Assembly (NCBI GenBank): GCA_903835325.1
Contig: CAILMU010000126.1
Span: 1-18,904, forward strand
Length of the DNA: 18,904 nucleotides
Reading direction: 5' to 3'
From: an uncultured Microcaldota archaeon
GTDB taxonomy: Archaea > Micrarchaeota > Micrarchaeia > Anstonellales > Bilamarchaeaceae
Shown: positions 11,466 through 18,788 of the stretch, piece after piece
How positions within the stretch are numbered: the first letter of the stretch is position 1
How the letters are laid out: each line of letters starts with the position of its first letter
The notes under the pieces: generated by a model
Told to the model about the DNA's origin: nothing
Databases searched by the model: none
Seen by the model: only the letters and a program-made list of their open reading frames with translations
Made by a program: the position numbers and the translations under genes

Positions 11466-12593
11466 CTACCTTATCACTATCGAAGCGCTCCCTTTCAGGA
11501 CATAGAACATGCTGATGGGGAGCCGGAACTCGCGGCGCTCGTCCTTTTTGAACGGTCCCATGTTCTCGCCCCCCAGCACCAGCGCCGGCACATCCTCAGT
11601 GAATAGTATCATCATCGTCTCGTTGGCTATCGTTTTCGTCTCTATCAGCGCATCGCGCAGGGGCTCGAACTTCTCGATCGCCCCTCGCCCATCAATCACC
11701 TTCGCGATAAGGCCCGTCTCGCCGTGGATCGTGTTCGGCACCCTGATGAGCTTGCTCAGATCCTGGGTGACCCCGGCATCGGTATCGACAGACTGCACTG
11801 CAAGGCCATCCGCGACTATCTTCAGCCTGGATACCAGATCATCAAATTTCAGCGAGGTCTTGCTCCAATTCCCTTCTTTCACCCCAGAGATGAAGAACTC
11901 GCGCTTCCCTGGGTCCGAAAAGAGCCGAGAGATGGATTTGGGGTCTGTCTCGAGCAATTTTATCACCCCTCTCGCGAAGCGTCCGCGATACCCGCCTTCT
12001 TCAGGCCGCGGTCCTACCAGCCTCGCTTTCCTCGAGTCTGCCGAATACGAATCCGAGAAGAACTTCGAATAATCAAGGCCGTGGCCCATGATGTAATCGA
12101 CAAGCTCCCTCCTCTCTTCGGCTCCGATAGGCAGGAACCGTTTGTCCCTGATGTGCACGTGATAGCCCCGGTTGCCGGAGAAATCGATGATAAGATCCTT
12201 CTCATCGACCCCGAAATCCCCTATCAGGAAATCATCCACGAGGCGCACGAGGTCTGCTTTCACCCGATCCAGCAACGCATACGCGCCGTATTTGCCTTCG
12301 GCATGGATATCCAGGTCGAAGACGACATCAGCGCCTTTCCACTGCTTCTTCTGTATCGGGGTGGCTCCCGGGAAATCGTAATATGATGTGGAGTGCGAGA
12401 CGAAGAACGGAGTGTTCGTCGTGAGATATCTGCGGAAATCAGATACGCTTCCGAAACTCAGGTGCCTGGCATCAATCTTCTTGTAGTTGCCGATACCGAA
12501 CTCGCGGTGCTCTATTCCTGGGATGTCCAGTTCTGCTTCGGCGTAATACTCTGAAAATATCTTGGTGATGAGCTGCCTCTCCTGTTCGTTCAT
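11466..12593 (-). CDS. priS: DNA primase small (catalytic) subunit PriS
   Basis: This 375-aa archaeal/eukaryotic-type primase subunit synthesises primers for replication. The metal-binding pair is VFDLD (D93, D95). SGNRGYHVH (139-147) is the conserved SGxRGxHxH motif. The third acidic site lies in SVDTDAGVTQDLSKLIRVP (269-286), with the following R284 and H290 (TIHGETG) also conserved. The frame is open to 12635, but the ATG at 12593 overlaps the priL stop by 4 nt (ATGA) and matches the usual N-terminus, so I use it. Overlap with priL implies coupled translation of the heterodimer. The gene is convergent with the 140-aa gene. Confidence 0.95.
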   Translation of the reverse strand: MNEQERQLITKIFSEYYAEAELDIPGIEHREFGIGNYKKIDARHLSFGSVSDFRRYLTTNTPFFVSHSTSYYDFPGATPIQKKQWKGADVVFDLDIHAEGKYGAYALLDRVKADLVRLVDDFLIGDFGVDEKDLIIDFSGNRGYHVHIRDKRFLPIGAEERRELVDYIMGHGLDYSKFFSDSYSADSRKARLVGPRPEEGGYRGRFARGVIKLLETDPKSISRLFSDPGKREFFISGVKEGNWSKTSLKFDDLVSRLKIVADGLAVQSVDTDAGVTQDLSKLIRVPNTIHGETGLIAKVIDGRGAIEKFEPLRDALIETKTIANETMMILFTEDVPALVLGGENMGPFKKDERREFRLPISMFYVLKGSASIVIR

Positions 12594-13558
12594 TTCCTTA
12601 TCTCCTCCTTCCTCTGCCGCCCAAGCCTGTGCCATGCCAAGGGGCTCCCTATCCGGCAGTCAGCGACGCAGAGGCCGTAACCGAGGACCGTCGCGCACGA
12701 CGGGACGCTGTAGCCTTTCTTCTTGATGTGGGCGACCTGGTAGCTGGTCACCTTCTCGCTGTAATCAGGTGCCCCCGAGAATATCTTCACGATGTCGGCT
12801 TCGCTCGTGTTCAATGAGAGGAAATATGCCGCGAGGAACCATCTCGCCTGGTGGGGCAGGTTCTCGTGCTTGGCCAGGTTATCCAGGAGCTTCGCGACGC
12901 ATGGGGGGTGGTCCTCGACTTTGATGGCTTCGAGTTTGGAGTTGTCGGTTTTGGGGAGGGTCTCGAGGATCTTCTTCCCCGCCTCTTTCAGCTCTTCAGG
13001 AGGGTCCTTGACAATCGGGATGCGCTCGATATGCTTCCGGGCCGCCTCTTCCACGAGCCGTTTCCACTCATCGGATTTTATCTCGACCATGCCATGGACC
13101 AATCTGCGGTTGATTAGCCGATAAGCAGGAGAACGCGGGCAGCACCTGAGGTAAGACGGGAGATCCAGTTCCAGGATGTCTTCTACGGGCTTCGCACCGG
13201 CCTTCGGCTTCGGAACAATCCCGAATATCGTTGAAACCTCTAGCGCGGTCGCCTCATCCTCGCGGTTGAGGAAATGGTGCATCATCTTGGATTCGTTGAC
13301 CGCGAACGTGTTGGTGAGGTAATTGTTCCTGAGGATGCCGAGAATCATCCTGGCTACGGCGAAAGATGCGATATCCTCTTTCTTGTCGGCTTCGTGTATG
13401 AGCATCCTGCCGGAGGAATCGTTCATGAGGGATTTCATTATCCTGTTCCGGGCGAGGATGATTATGCGCTCGTTCACGGCTATATCCGTTATCGCATCCT
13501 TGGCGCTGGGGCTGAAAGGATATCTCACCGCAAAATCAAGGCTCCCCTGCTCCGCCAT
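12590..13558 (-). CDS. priL: DNA primase large subunit PriL
   Basis: This 322-aa regulatory subunit of the primase carries the iron-sulfur domain. Four Cys in the C-terminal half, C220 (HPPC), C288 (PSC), C297 (GLC) and C301, match the 4Fe-4S ligand pattern. The N-terminal half (about 1-160) is helical and includes LPSYLRCCPRSPAYRLINRRLVHG, typical of archaeal PriL. The length is normal for the short archaeal form. ATG 13558 lies 25-26 nt from a TATAAA centre (plus-strand 13581-13586), so the transcript is probably leaderless and has its own promoter inside the end of the upstream gene. It overlaps priS by 4 nt. Confidence 0.93.
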   Translation of the reverse strand: MAEQGSLDFAVRYPFSPSAKDAITDIAVNERIIILARNRIMKSLMNDSSGRMLIHEADKKEDIASFAVARMILGILRNNYLTNTFAVNESKMMHHFLNREDEATALEVSTIFGIVPKPKAGAKPVEDILELDLPSYLRCCPRSPAYRLINRRLVHGMVEIKSDEWKRLVEEAARKHIERIPIVKDPPEELKEAGKKILETLPKTDNSKLEAIKVEDHPPCVAKLLDNLAKHENLPHQARWFLAAYFLSLNTSEADIVKIFSGAPDYSEKVTSYQVAHIKKKGYSVPSCATVLGYGLCVADCRIGSPLAWHRLGRQRKEEIRK

Positions 13559-13580
13559 GGATAGCTATCGTCTGTATTTC

Positions 13581-13588
13581 TTTATATC
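13581..13588 (-). promoter_or_regulatory. TATA box of priL-priS
   Basis: ATATAAAG (minus strand) is centred about 25 nt before the priL ATG, consistent with a leaderless start. It overlaps the stop codon of the upstream helical-repeat gene. Confidence 0.5.
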
Positions 13589-14532
13589 GCTTCGTCTTTG
13601 CGCGTATCCATGCGGAAATAATTTATCCCGACCCTGAGGATTGTCGCCGGGTGCCTGGCAAGGACCCGGAAGCCTATCTCCCTCCCTTCATCGGTGAGGG
13701 CGAGCGTCGCGAGCATCATCCTTCCAATATCGCTGTGGGCGAGTTCAGCCAGTAGTTTTGTTCCGCCGCTGCTCATGAAGATATCCGAGCAGAGGATGCG
13801 CCTCTCCTTCGATCCGAACAGCTCCATAAACGTGTCTATCGTCCTTTTCGGGTCATCCATGATATGCTCGTAGACCGATTCCCTCACCTTCCTGTCTTCC
13901 AGACCCCGCGCGCACAACGCTGCATTGGCCTTGCTCTCCGAGAACGAGACGAACGCGTTATGGGCGGTGTCAGGGTCCTTCATGATTTTGGCAAGCCCCC
14001 GGAGATTTTCTGCCCCGCTTCGTGAAAAATCCGACAAATCAATTGATGGCAGCCTCGCAGGACGGTCTTCAGGTCTGACCCGCGATTCGCCCAGTCTCTT
14101 TAGTATCTGATAGCACGCCTTCCAGCCGGCCGGGGTGATTATCATCCTTGTCGCGACCATCCGGCCTTCGCGCGTCTGGCCGATGCTGGCGATAAGCCTG
14201 GCGCCTTCCGCATCCTGGCAGGTCCTGACGAACGCTTCTATGCCCTCCCCGCTCTTCAGGAAATCCGCTATCCTTTTCGCCATTTTGGGCAATCTCAGAA
14301 AGCTTAATCCCTCGGCTAGGAACGCCTTGTCTGTTTTGGCGCGCTCCAAGTCACGCTGCCCTGCCGGCGACTTGAGATAATCAGCCAAGGTGCCTTTCTG
14401 GAAGCTTATAATCAGGTCTGTCCCTTCGAGAGCATTCCTGGATTTATCAAGACGGGCCTGTCTATGTCGCCTGTTATCCTGGTCTTCTCCAACACCGGGA
14501 TGGACTTTCTTGGTTCGGAATATGCAACTCAC
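13582..14532 (-). CDS. Helical-repeat protein of unknown function
   Basis: This 316-aa protein is soluble, mostly alpha-helical and not recognised. It carries an internal duplication. Residues 110-146 align without gaps to 257-293, with shared G-x2-L-x-A, GRM, T-x2-G and L-x-R; a third weaker copy of the (S/T)P-x-G motif is at 55-58. This suggests a solenoid of helical hairpins used for protein binding. The start is probably GTG 14532. No Shine-Dalgarno site is present, but ATAAAT (plus-strand 14555-14560) is centred 25-26 nt upstream, the same distance as at other leaderless genes here. An out-of-frame ATG at 14539 encodes only 21 codons. The gene lies 24 nt before priL on the same strand, so an association with primase is possible but unproven. 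Confidence 0.72.
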   Translation of the reverse strand: MSCIFRTKKVHPGVGEDQDNRRHRQARLDKSRNALEGTDLIISFQKGTLADYLKSPAGQRDLERAKTDKAFLAEGLSFLRLPKMAKRIADFLKSGEGIEAFVRTCQDAEGARLIASIGQTREGRMVATRMIITPAGWKACYQILKRLGESRVRPEDRPARLPSIDLSDFSRSGAENLRGLAKIMKDPDTAHNAFVSFSESKANAALCARGLEDRKVRESVYEHIMDDPKRTIDTFMELFGSKERRILCSDIFMSSGGTKLLAELAHSDIGRMMLATLALTDEGREIGFRVLARHPATILRVGINYFRMDTRKDEAI

Positions 14533-14559
14533 CGTGCATTGGCTATCTCTTTAGATTTA

Positions 14560-15078
14560 TCATTTCGCTTTCTTCTTCCCGAACCTGCTTGTCAGCACGT
14601 ATCTGGTCAGCTCGTAGCCGAAATCGAAGACCATGATGCCGACGAAGTAGTCCCATCTGCCTATGAGGATGAGCGGAAGCGCACCGACCTTCAGGAACGG
14701 CCTGTAGTCGCTGATGAACTTGAGGTTCCCCACGAATTCACCTTCGTCGATGAACGCGAGCACGAGGAAGTACGCGAGCAATGCGAGGTCCATGTAAGGC
14801 ACCCCGAAAACCACGAGGGAAAGAACCGCGATGGTGAACCCGACGAGGTGGGCCATCGTATCGACTTTCTTGGCAATTATCTGGGCTATCAAGGCCGCAA
14901 GGAAGATGAGCGCGAAAGAAGCGGTCCCTATGATATAACCTATCGCGAGGCCGTAGAAAACAGCGAGCAGGAATTTTCCTGGGTGCCTGCTCTTCTTGTC
15001 GTCATCGAGCCAATCGACTGTTTTGACCAGGATGCCTGCAAAGAAAGCCACGAGCAGGGCGATGATGATATCTGCCAT
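14560..15078 (-). CDS. Polytopic membrane protein, unknown function
   Basis: The 172-aa protein begins MADIIIALLVAFFAG. It has about five to six hydrophobic segments separated by short loops: 2-20, 37-55, 56-70, 80-110, then a more polar region and a last segment near 131-150. A conserved-looking VDWLDDD follows the first segment and a basic tail (RFGKKKAK) ends the protein. Acidic residues at the membrane edge (DWLDDD, DEGEF) might coordinate a cation or lipid headgroup, which is speculation. The frame is open to 15093, but a TTTAAAAA box (plus-strand 15100-15107) is centred 25-26 nt upstream of ATG 15078, supporting that leaderless start. Proteins of this general type occur in other archaea, but I cannot name the family. 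Confidence 0.75.
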   Translation of the reverse strand: MADIIIALLVAFFAGILVKTVDWLDDDKKSRHPGKFLLAVFYGLAIGYIIGTASFALIFLAALIAQIIAKKVDTMAHLVGFTIAVLSLVVFGVPYMDLALLAYFLVLAFIDEGEFVGNLKFISDYRPFLKVGALPLILIGRWDYFVGIMVFDFGYELTRYVLTSRFGKKKAK

Positions 15079-15099
15079 GATGGTAGAACGCACTTCAGG

Positions 15100-15107
15100 T
15101 TTTTAAA
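15100..15107 (-). promoter_or_regulatory. TATA box of the membrane protein gene
   Basis: TTTAAAAA (minus strand) lies 25-26 nt before ATG 15078, indicating a leaderless transcript. Confidence 0.5.
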
Positions 15108-15135
15108 GGATTTTCAATCCGTGTCCGAACCCAAA

Positions 15136-16125
15136 TCATGCCAGGAACGGCTTCATCATGAGCGGGAACGCTATTGTCGCATCGCAATCAATCGTCACAT
15201 GGTTCGCCTTCTCCTTTATCTTGCCCCAGGAGATGCCTTCGTTCGTGCGCGCACCTGAGAGCGAGCCATCCCACGGAGAGGCTGTCGTGACATATACCGC
15301 ATAATCGAACCCGCCACGCAGCAGGTTGACGCCTATCGCGTGGTGTTTCGATATCCCGCCACCCAGCACTATCCCACCTGTCTTTTCAGCGTTCATGGCC
15401 AGTTGCGCAAGCCCGTTCATGTCTTTCGTGACATCTATCCCGAAATCCTTGCGCTTCTGCTTGTAGAAATAGGTCTGGAGGCCGATGGCAGAGTCTGTTA
15501 TCCCCGGGCAATAGACCGGGATTTTGTTCTTCGCGCACCAGTAGAGGAACGAACCATGAGCGCCCGATTTGCTGCTCTCCCCATCATTCTTTTCGCTGTT
15601 CTTCTCCCCTATCTTCTCTCCGATTTTAGAAGCGATTTCTGAAGGCGCAGGCATCTTATTTCCGGATGAATAGAGCGACTCGTACGTCTCTTTCATGAAC
15701 CCTTCGAGATATTCGTAGCATTCGTTCGGGATGAGGATGTTTCCGAGCCGGTTTATCCCCTTCTCGTGCAGTTTCGCATCGTCCATGACGAATTCGCCCA
15801 TCTCGTATTTCATCTTGCATTTGATGAGGTCATGGTCGAGCGAGCCCCCGGCTGTTATTATGCAATCGACGAATTTCTGCCTGCACATCTCGGCGACTAT
15901 CCCGCGCAATCCTGAAGCTATCAAGTTGGAAGTGAATGTCAGGAATACCGTAGCCTTCTTTTTTCTCATCTCCCTGATGATGGACATCCCGCGACTCAAG
16001 TTCGTAGCCTGGAAACCGCTGTCCGAATAGGATGCCTCGATATCGGAATCCTTCGCCCATCCCGCCGCATCTATATCCTTGATAGTCATCTTGTCGCACA
16101 CCTTCCCGTTCCCGGTTCCAATCAT
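15136..16125 (-). CDS. dys: Deoxyhypusine synthase
   Basis: This NAD-dependent enzyme transfers an aminobutyl group to a lysine of translation factor aIF5A, the first hypusine step. The 329-aa protein keeps the main family landmarks: TFTSNLIASGLRG and TAGGSLDHDLIKC (91-103), PGITDSAIG (207-215), GGGISKHHA (255-263) with the active-site His, and SGARTNEGISWGK (290-302) with catalytic Lys302 and Trp300. A Lys/Glu-rich low-complexity insert (167-187, KIGEKIGEK...) interrupts the middle of the fold. The ATG at 16125 overlaps the stop of the upstream paralogue by 4 nt. An alternative ATG at 16089, 9 nt after AAGGTG and matching the family's usual beginning (TIKDIDAAG), may be the true start. Confidence 0.92.
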   Translation of the reverse strand: MIGTGNGKVCDKMTIKDIDAAGWAKDSDIEASYSDSGFQATNLSRGMSIIREMRKKKATVFLTFTSNLIASGLRGIVAEMCRQKFVDCIITAGGSLDHDLIKCKMKYEMGEFVMDDAKLHEKGINRLGNILIPNECYEYLEGFMKETYESLYSSGNKMPAPSEIASKIGEKIGEKNSEKNDGESSKSGAHGSFLYWCAKNKIPVYCPGITDSAIGLQTYFYKQKRKDFGIDVTKDMNGLAQLAMNAEKTGGIVLGGGISKHHAIGVNLLRGGFDYAVYVTTASPWDGSLSGARTNEGISWGKIKEKANHVTIDCDATIAFPLMMKPFLA

Positions 16126-17195
16126 CTCTTCTGCTTCTCGAGCCTTTCCATCACGGCTTTCACTATCAAAGGCCAGGCTATCGTAGCATCATCCAGCACT
16201 TCGACATACCTGCCTCCTTCGTCTGCAGGGACTATCTTGCCCCAGCTGACCCCTTCGGAATATGTGCATCCGGAAAGGCCACCGAAATGCACCGGTTCCG
16301 GGCAAATCCTAACGGCATAAGAGTACCGTTTGTAGTCGCCTCCGTGGCCGATGCGGTTGTTTATCAGGTCCAGGTAGCACGCGCCCTGCTGCGCCCAGTT
16401 CCTCGGCACACCGCCTCCTATCGTGAATATCCCGATTTTCTTCGCTGTCCTGACCCTCTCCGTGAAATCCTCCAGGTCATGGAACGGGTCGAACATCAAT
16501 TTGGGGCGTTTCGCCTCAGCCCTCCTGCGGTTGTGGAGCGCGAAATCAAGGCCTGTCTCGCTGTCTGTGAATGCCGGGACGTAGATCGGGACTTTCTTTT
16601 CATAAGCTGATTTCAGCGCCCCCCTGCCCTTGGTTTTCGCGACCAGGTATTCCCCGAGGAGGCGGTTTATCTTGTAGCTGCACATGACTTCCTTGTCGTC
16701 TATCTTGTCGAGCACCTTGTCCACTATGAACGAGACATCGTCGAGGTTCTTCTCCAGCTCCAGCGTGTCATAAATCCTGTCATAGCCTTTCTCGTAGAGC
16801 TGCTCATCGTCCATGCCCCCGGTGTACTTGAAGTGCGTCATGCCAGCCGATTCAACAAAGCCATGCGTCATCAGGGCGCCTGTGCTGACGACTGCATCGA
16901 CCATCCCCTGGTCTATCATATCGCAGATCACAAGGCCCATCTTGGCCACAGTCATCGCGCCGGAAAGGGTCAGCACCTTGAAGCAATCCTTGTCCCTCAC
17001 CATCGCTTCCAGCACGTCTGCGGCTTCTCCGACATTCCTTGCACCGAAGGCGCATCTCTTCATGCCCCGGACAAGGTCGTCGGTCGTCTTCACTTTCGAC
17101 AGGTCGAGCGCCACCAGGGGCTCGAGGTTGTCGGAGTATCCCGTGGCGTAGTTGCCTTCCTCCCTTTTCTTCCCGTGCTTGTTATCGTCTTTCAT
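16122..17195 (-). CDS. Deoxyhypusine synthase-like paralogue
   Basis: This 357-aa protein is the second member of the family here, from the diverged DHS-like branch also found in bacteria. It retains LTLSGAMTVAKMGL and STGALMTHGF (104-113), PAFTDSETG (207-215) and GLSGCTYSEGVSWGK with Lys320. The classical KHH segment is replaced by GGGVPRNWAQQ (260-270), so the active-site His is absent. An insertion with RIGHGGDYKRYSYAVRICPEPVHF follows. Branch members are thought to use other acceptors (homospermidine-type reactions), so hypusination should not be assumed. An inactive or regulatory partner of the adjacent enzyme, as in trypanosomes, is the other option. It starts at ATG 17195 after AAGGT, 37 nt beyond the FolC-like gene, and overlaps the next gene by 4 nt. 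Confidence 0.85.
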   Translation of the reverse strand: MKDDNKHGKKREEGNYATGYSDNLEPLVALDLSKVKTTDDLVRGMKRCAFGARNVGEAADVLEAMVRDKDCFKVLTLSGAMTVAKMGLVICDMIDQGMVDAVVSTGALMTHGFVESAGMTHFKYTGGMDDEQLYEKGYDRIYDTLELEKNLDDVSFIVDKVLDKIDDKEVMCSYKINRLLGEYLVAKTKGRGALKSAYEKKVPIYVPAFTDSETGLDFALHNRRRAEAKRPKLMFDPFHDLEDFTERVRTAKKIGIFTIGGGVPRNWAQQGACYLDLINNRIGHGGDYKRYSYAVRICPEPVHFGGLSGCTYSEGVSWGKIVPADEGGRYVEVLDDATIAWPLIVKAVMERLEKQKR

Positions 17196-17232
17196 CAGAA
17201 TCGACCTTATTCGGATTTCGGAAATCGTTCCA

Positions 17233-18651
17233 TCATGGCGCAGGCGCCTCGTTCAGCTCACGGCCCAGGTTCTTCCCTTCCGTGCAATGCCAGATCTCCC
17301 TGGCCTCGCCGACAGTGAAGACCGAGCCGGTGACAAGGACGATCCCGTTCCCCCCGGCCAATTCCATGGCTTTTTCTGTCGCTAGTTTCACATCGCGGAT
17401 GATTAAATATTTTTTGGAGAGCGCTTTGCAACGCTCAGCGATGATTCCCGGGTCCAGAGCGCGGTTGCGGACCGCGTGCTCGGTTGCTATGACCTCGTCC
17501 GATATCGGGATTATCGTATCGAGCATGCCCTGATGATCCTTATCGGAGGAGATGCTGATCACGAGGGCGAGCTTCCTGCGGCCCCTGCCCTCATCATTCT
17601 GCGCCCCCCGGCCCATCGCAGCGTATCTCTCGATATTCCCCCTCAGCGCCTTCATGGCCTCCAGGTCCTTTGCGCAATCGAGGACGACCAGAGGCTCGTG
17701 CCGCATAATCTCGAAACGGCCGGGCCAGACCACGTTCTCAAGACCTTGCCTGATCGCGCGCTCTGTGATTTTTTTGAACCCTTTCTTCTCGAGTTCGAGC
17801 GCCGCACTGACCGCGCATGATGCGTTGTCGAGCTGATGGTCGCCAAGGAGATGAAGGCGAAGGTTCGAGAGCGAGGTTTTTTCATTTTCCAAATCGTTCG
17901 CGAAAGCGTTCGTAAGGGATATATCGAAACATTGATTTTCGAATCCATCATCGCGTTTCTGGTATATTATCTCTCTTCCGATTCTCGCGATTCGCGAGCC
18001 CCGCTCTTCGCATGTCTTTTGGAAAACAGCGAATACCTCATCGTCTTTTGTCGCCGTGATGAGCAGCCCGCCTTTCTTGATTATCCCGGCCTTCTCACCG
18101 GCAATCTTCACCTTCGTGTCGCCCAGGATCTTCGTATGCTCGAGCGAGATGTTCGTGATTATCGAGACCGGAGGCTCGGTGACATTGGTCGCATCCAGCC
18201 TCCCGCCCATCCCGACTTCCAGGACAGCGAAATCGCACTTCATCTCCTTGAAATAGATGAACGCTGCCGCCGTCATGGTCTCGAAGAATGTGGGCGGGTC
18301 CTTCCCTTCCTTCTCCATCCCTTCGGCGGCGGTGCGTATCCGTTCCACGATCCCAAAAAGCGCATCTTCCGGTATCGGCATCCCCTGGAATGCGATGCGT
18401 TCGGTTATGCTCGTGAGATGCGGGCTGGTGTATGCGCCGACCCGGTACCCTGCCATCCGGAGTATCGAGCTCAAAATCGCTGCGGTGGAACCCTTGCCAT
18501 TGGTTCCTCCGACAAGGATAGGGGTGAAGCTCTTCTGCGGCTCGTCCAGCCTGGTCAAAAGGTCAGCGACCCTCCCAAGGCCCAGTTTCGGCCCCTTGCG
18601 GTTGAGCGAATAGAGATAGGACACCATCCGCTCGCTATCTACCCCATCCAT
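17233..18651 (-). CDS. folC: FolC-like folylpolyglutamate/dihydrofolate synthase (Mur ligase family)
   Basis: This ATP-dependent ligase is predicted to add glutamate to a folate- or pterin-type cofactor. In the 472-aa form the P-loop GGTNGKGST is at 48-56, then TSPHLTSITERI, FFETMTAAAFIYF and EVGMGGRLDATNV, and NISLEHTKILGDT, all typical of FolC. The C-terminal domain begins at VVWPGRFEIM. The usual LDGAHN motif there reads LDCAKD, a marked change. The frame is open to 18750, but a TATA box (TTTATAAT, minus strand near 18696-18703) lies inside that extension, and GAGGTG (18661-18666) precedes ATG 18651 by 9 nt. I therefore reject the extension. It is the first gene of a leftward run with the two deoxyhypusine synthase-family genes. 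Confidence 0.9.
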   Translation of the reverse strand: MDGVDSERMVSYLYSLNRKGPKLGLGRVADLLTRLDEPQKSFTPILVGGTNGKGSTAAILSSILRMAGYRVGAYTSPHLTSITERIAFQGMPIPEDALFGIVERIRTAAEGMEKEGKDPPTFFETMTAAAFIYFKEMKCDFAVLEVGMGGRLDATNVTEPPVSIITNISLEHTKILGDTKVKIAGEKAGIIKKGGLLITATKDDEVFAVFQKTCEERGSRIARIGREIIYQKRDDGFENQCFDISLTNAFANDLENEKTSLSNLRLHLLGDHQLDNASCAVSAALELEKKGFKKITERAIRQGLENVVWPGRFEIMRHEPLVVLDCAKDLEAMKALRGNIERYAAMGRGAQNDEGRGRRKLALVISISSDKDHQGMLDTIIPISDEVIATEHAVRNRALDPGIIAERCKALSKKYLIIRDVKLATEKAMELAGGNGIVLVTGSVFTVGEAREIWHCTEGKNLGRELNEAPAP

Positions 18652-18693
18652 TATCTTCTCCACCTCGTCGTAATCGTTGCTTGTATCGCATCG

Positions 18694-18704
18694 GATTATA
18701 AACG
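18694..18704 (-). promoter_or_regulatory. TATA box of the folC-dys run
   Basis: GTTTATAAT (minus strand) lies about 48 nt before ATG 18651. It predicts transcription start near 18673 and a short leader carrying GAGGTG. It may drive all three genes down to 15136. Confidence 0.5.
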
Positions 18705-18788
18705 GTTTCCAAAAAGAATAGTCATCATCGGGTAAACTGCCAATCAGCACGAGTACTCGGTGAATCTGTCGTTTCGAGGTGGGGAGGA

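Noticed and set aside
14476..14539. Out-of-frame ATG 14539 as a frameshifted true start of the helical-repeat gene
   Set aside because: It encodes only 21 codons before a stop, and the TATA distance fits GTG 14532 better (25-26 nt versus about 18 nt).
14464..15258. 264-codon plus-strand frame
   Set aside because: It is antisense to the membrane protein and deoxyhypusine synthase genes, has no Shine-Dalgarno site or TATA support, and its charged composition reflects the opposite frame.
18652..18750. N-terminal extension of the FolC-like protein (33 residues)
   Set aside because: It has a TATA box and Shine-Dalgarno site inside it and no similarity to the FolC N-terminus, so the start at 18651 is preferred.
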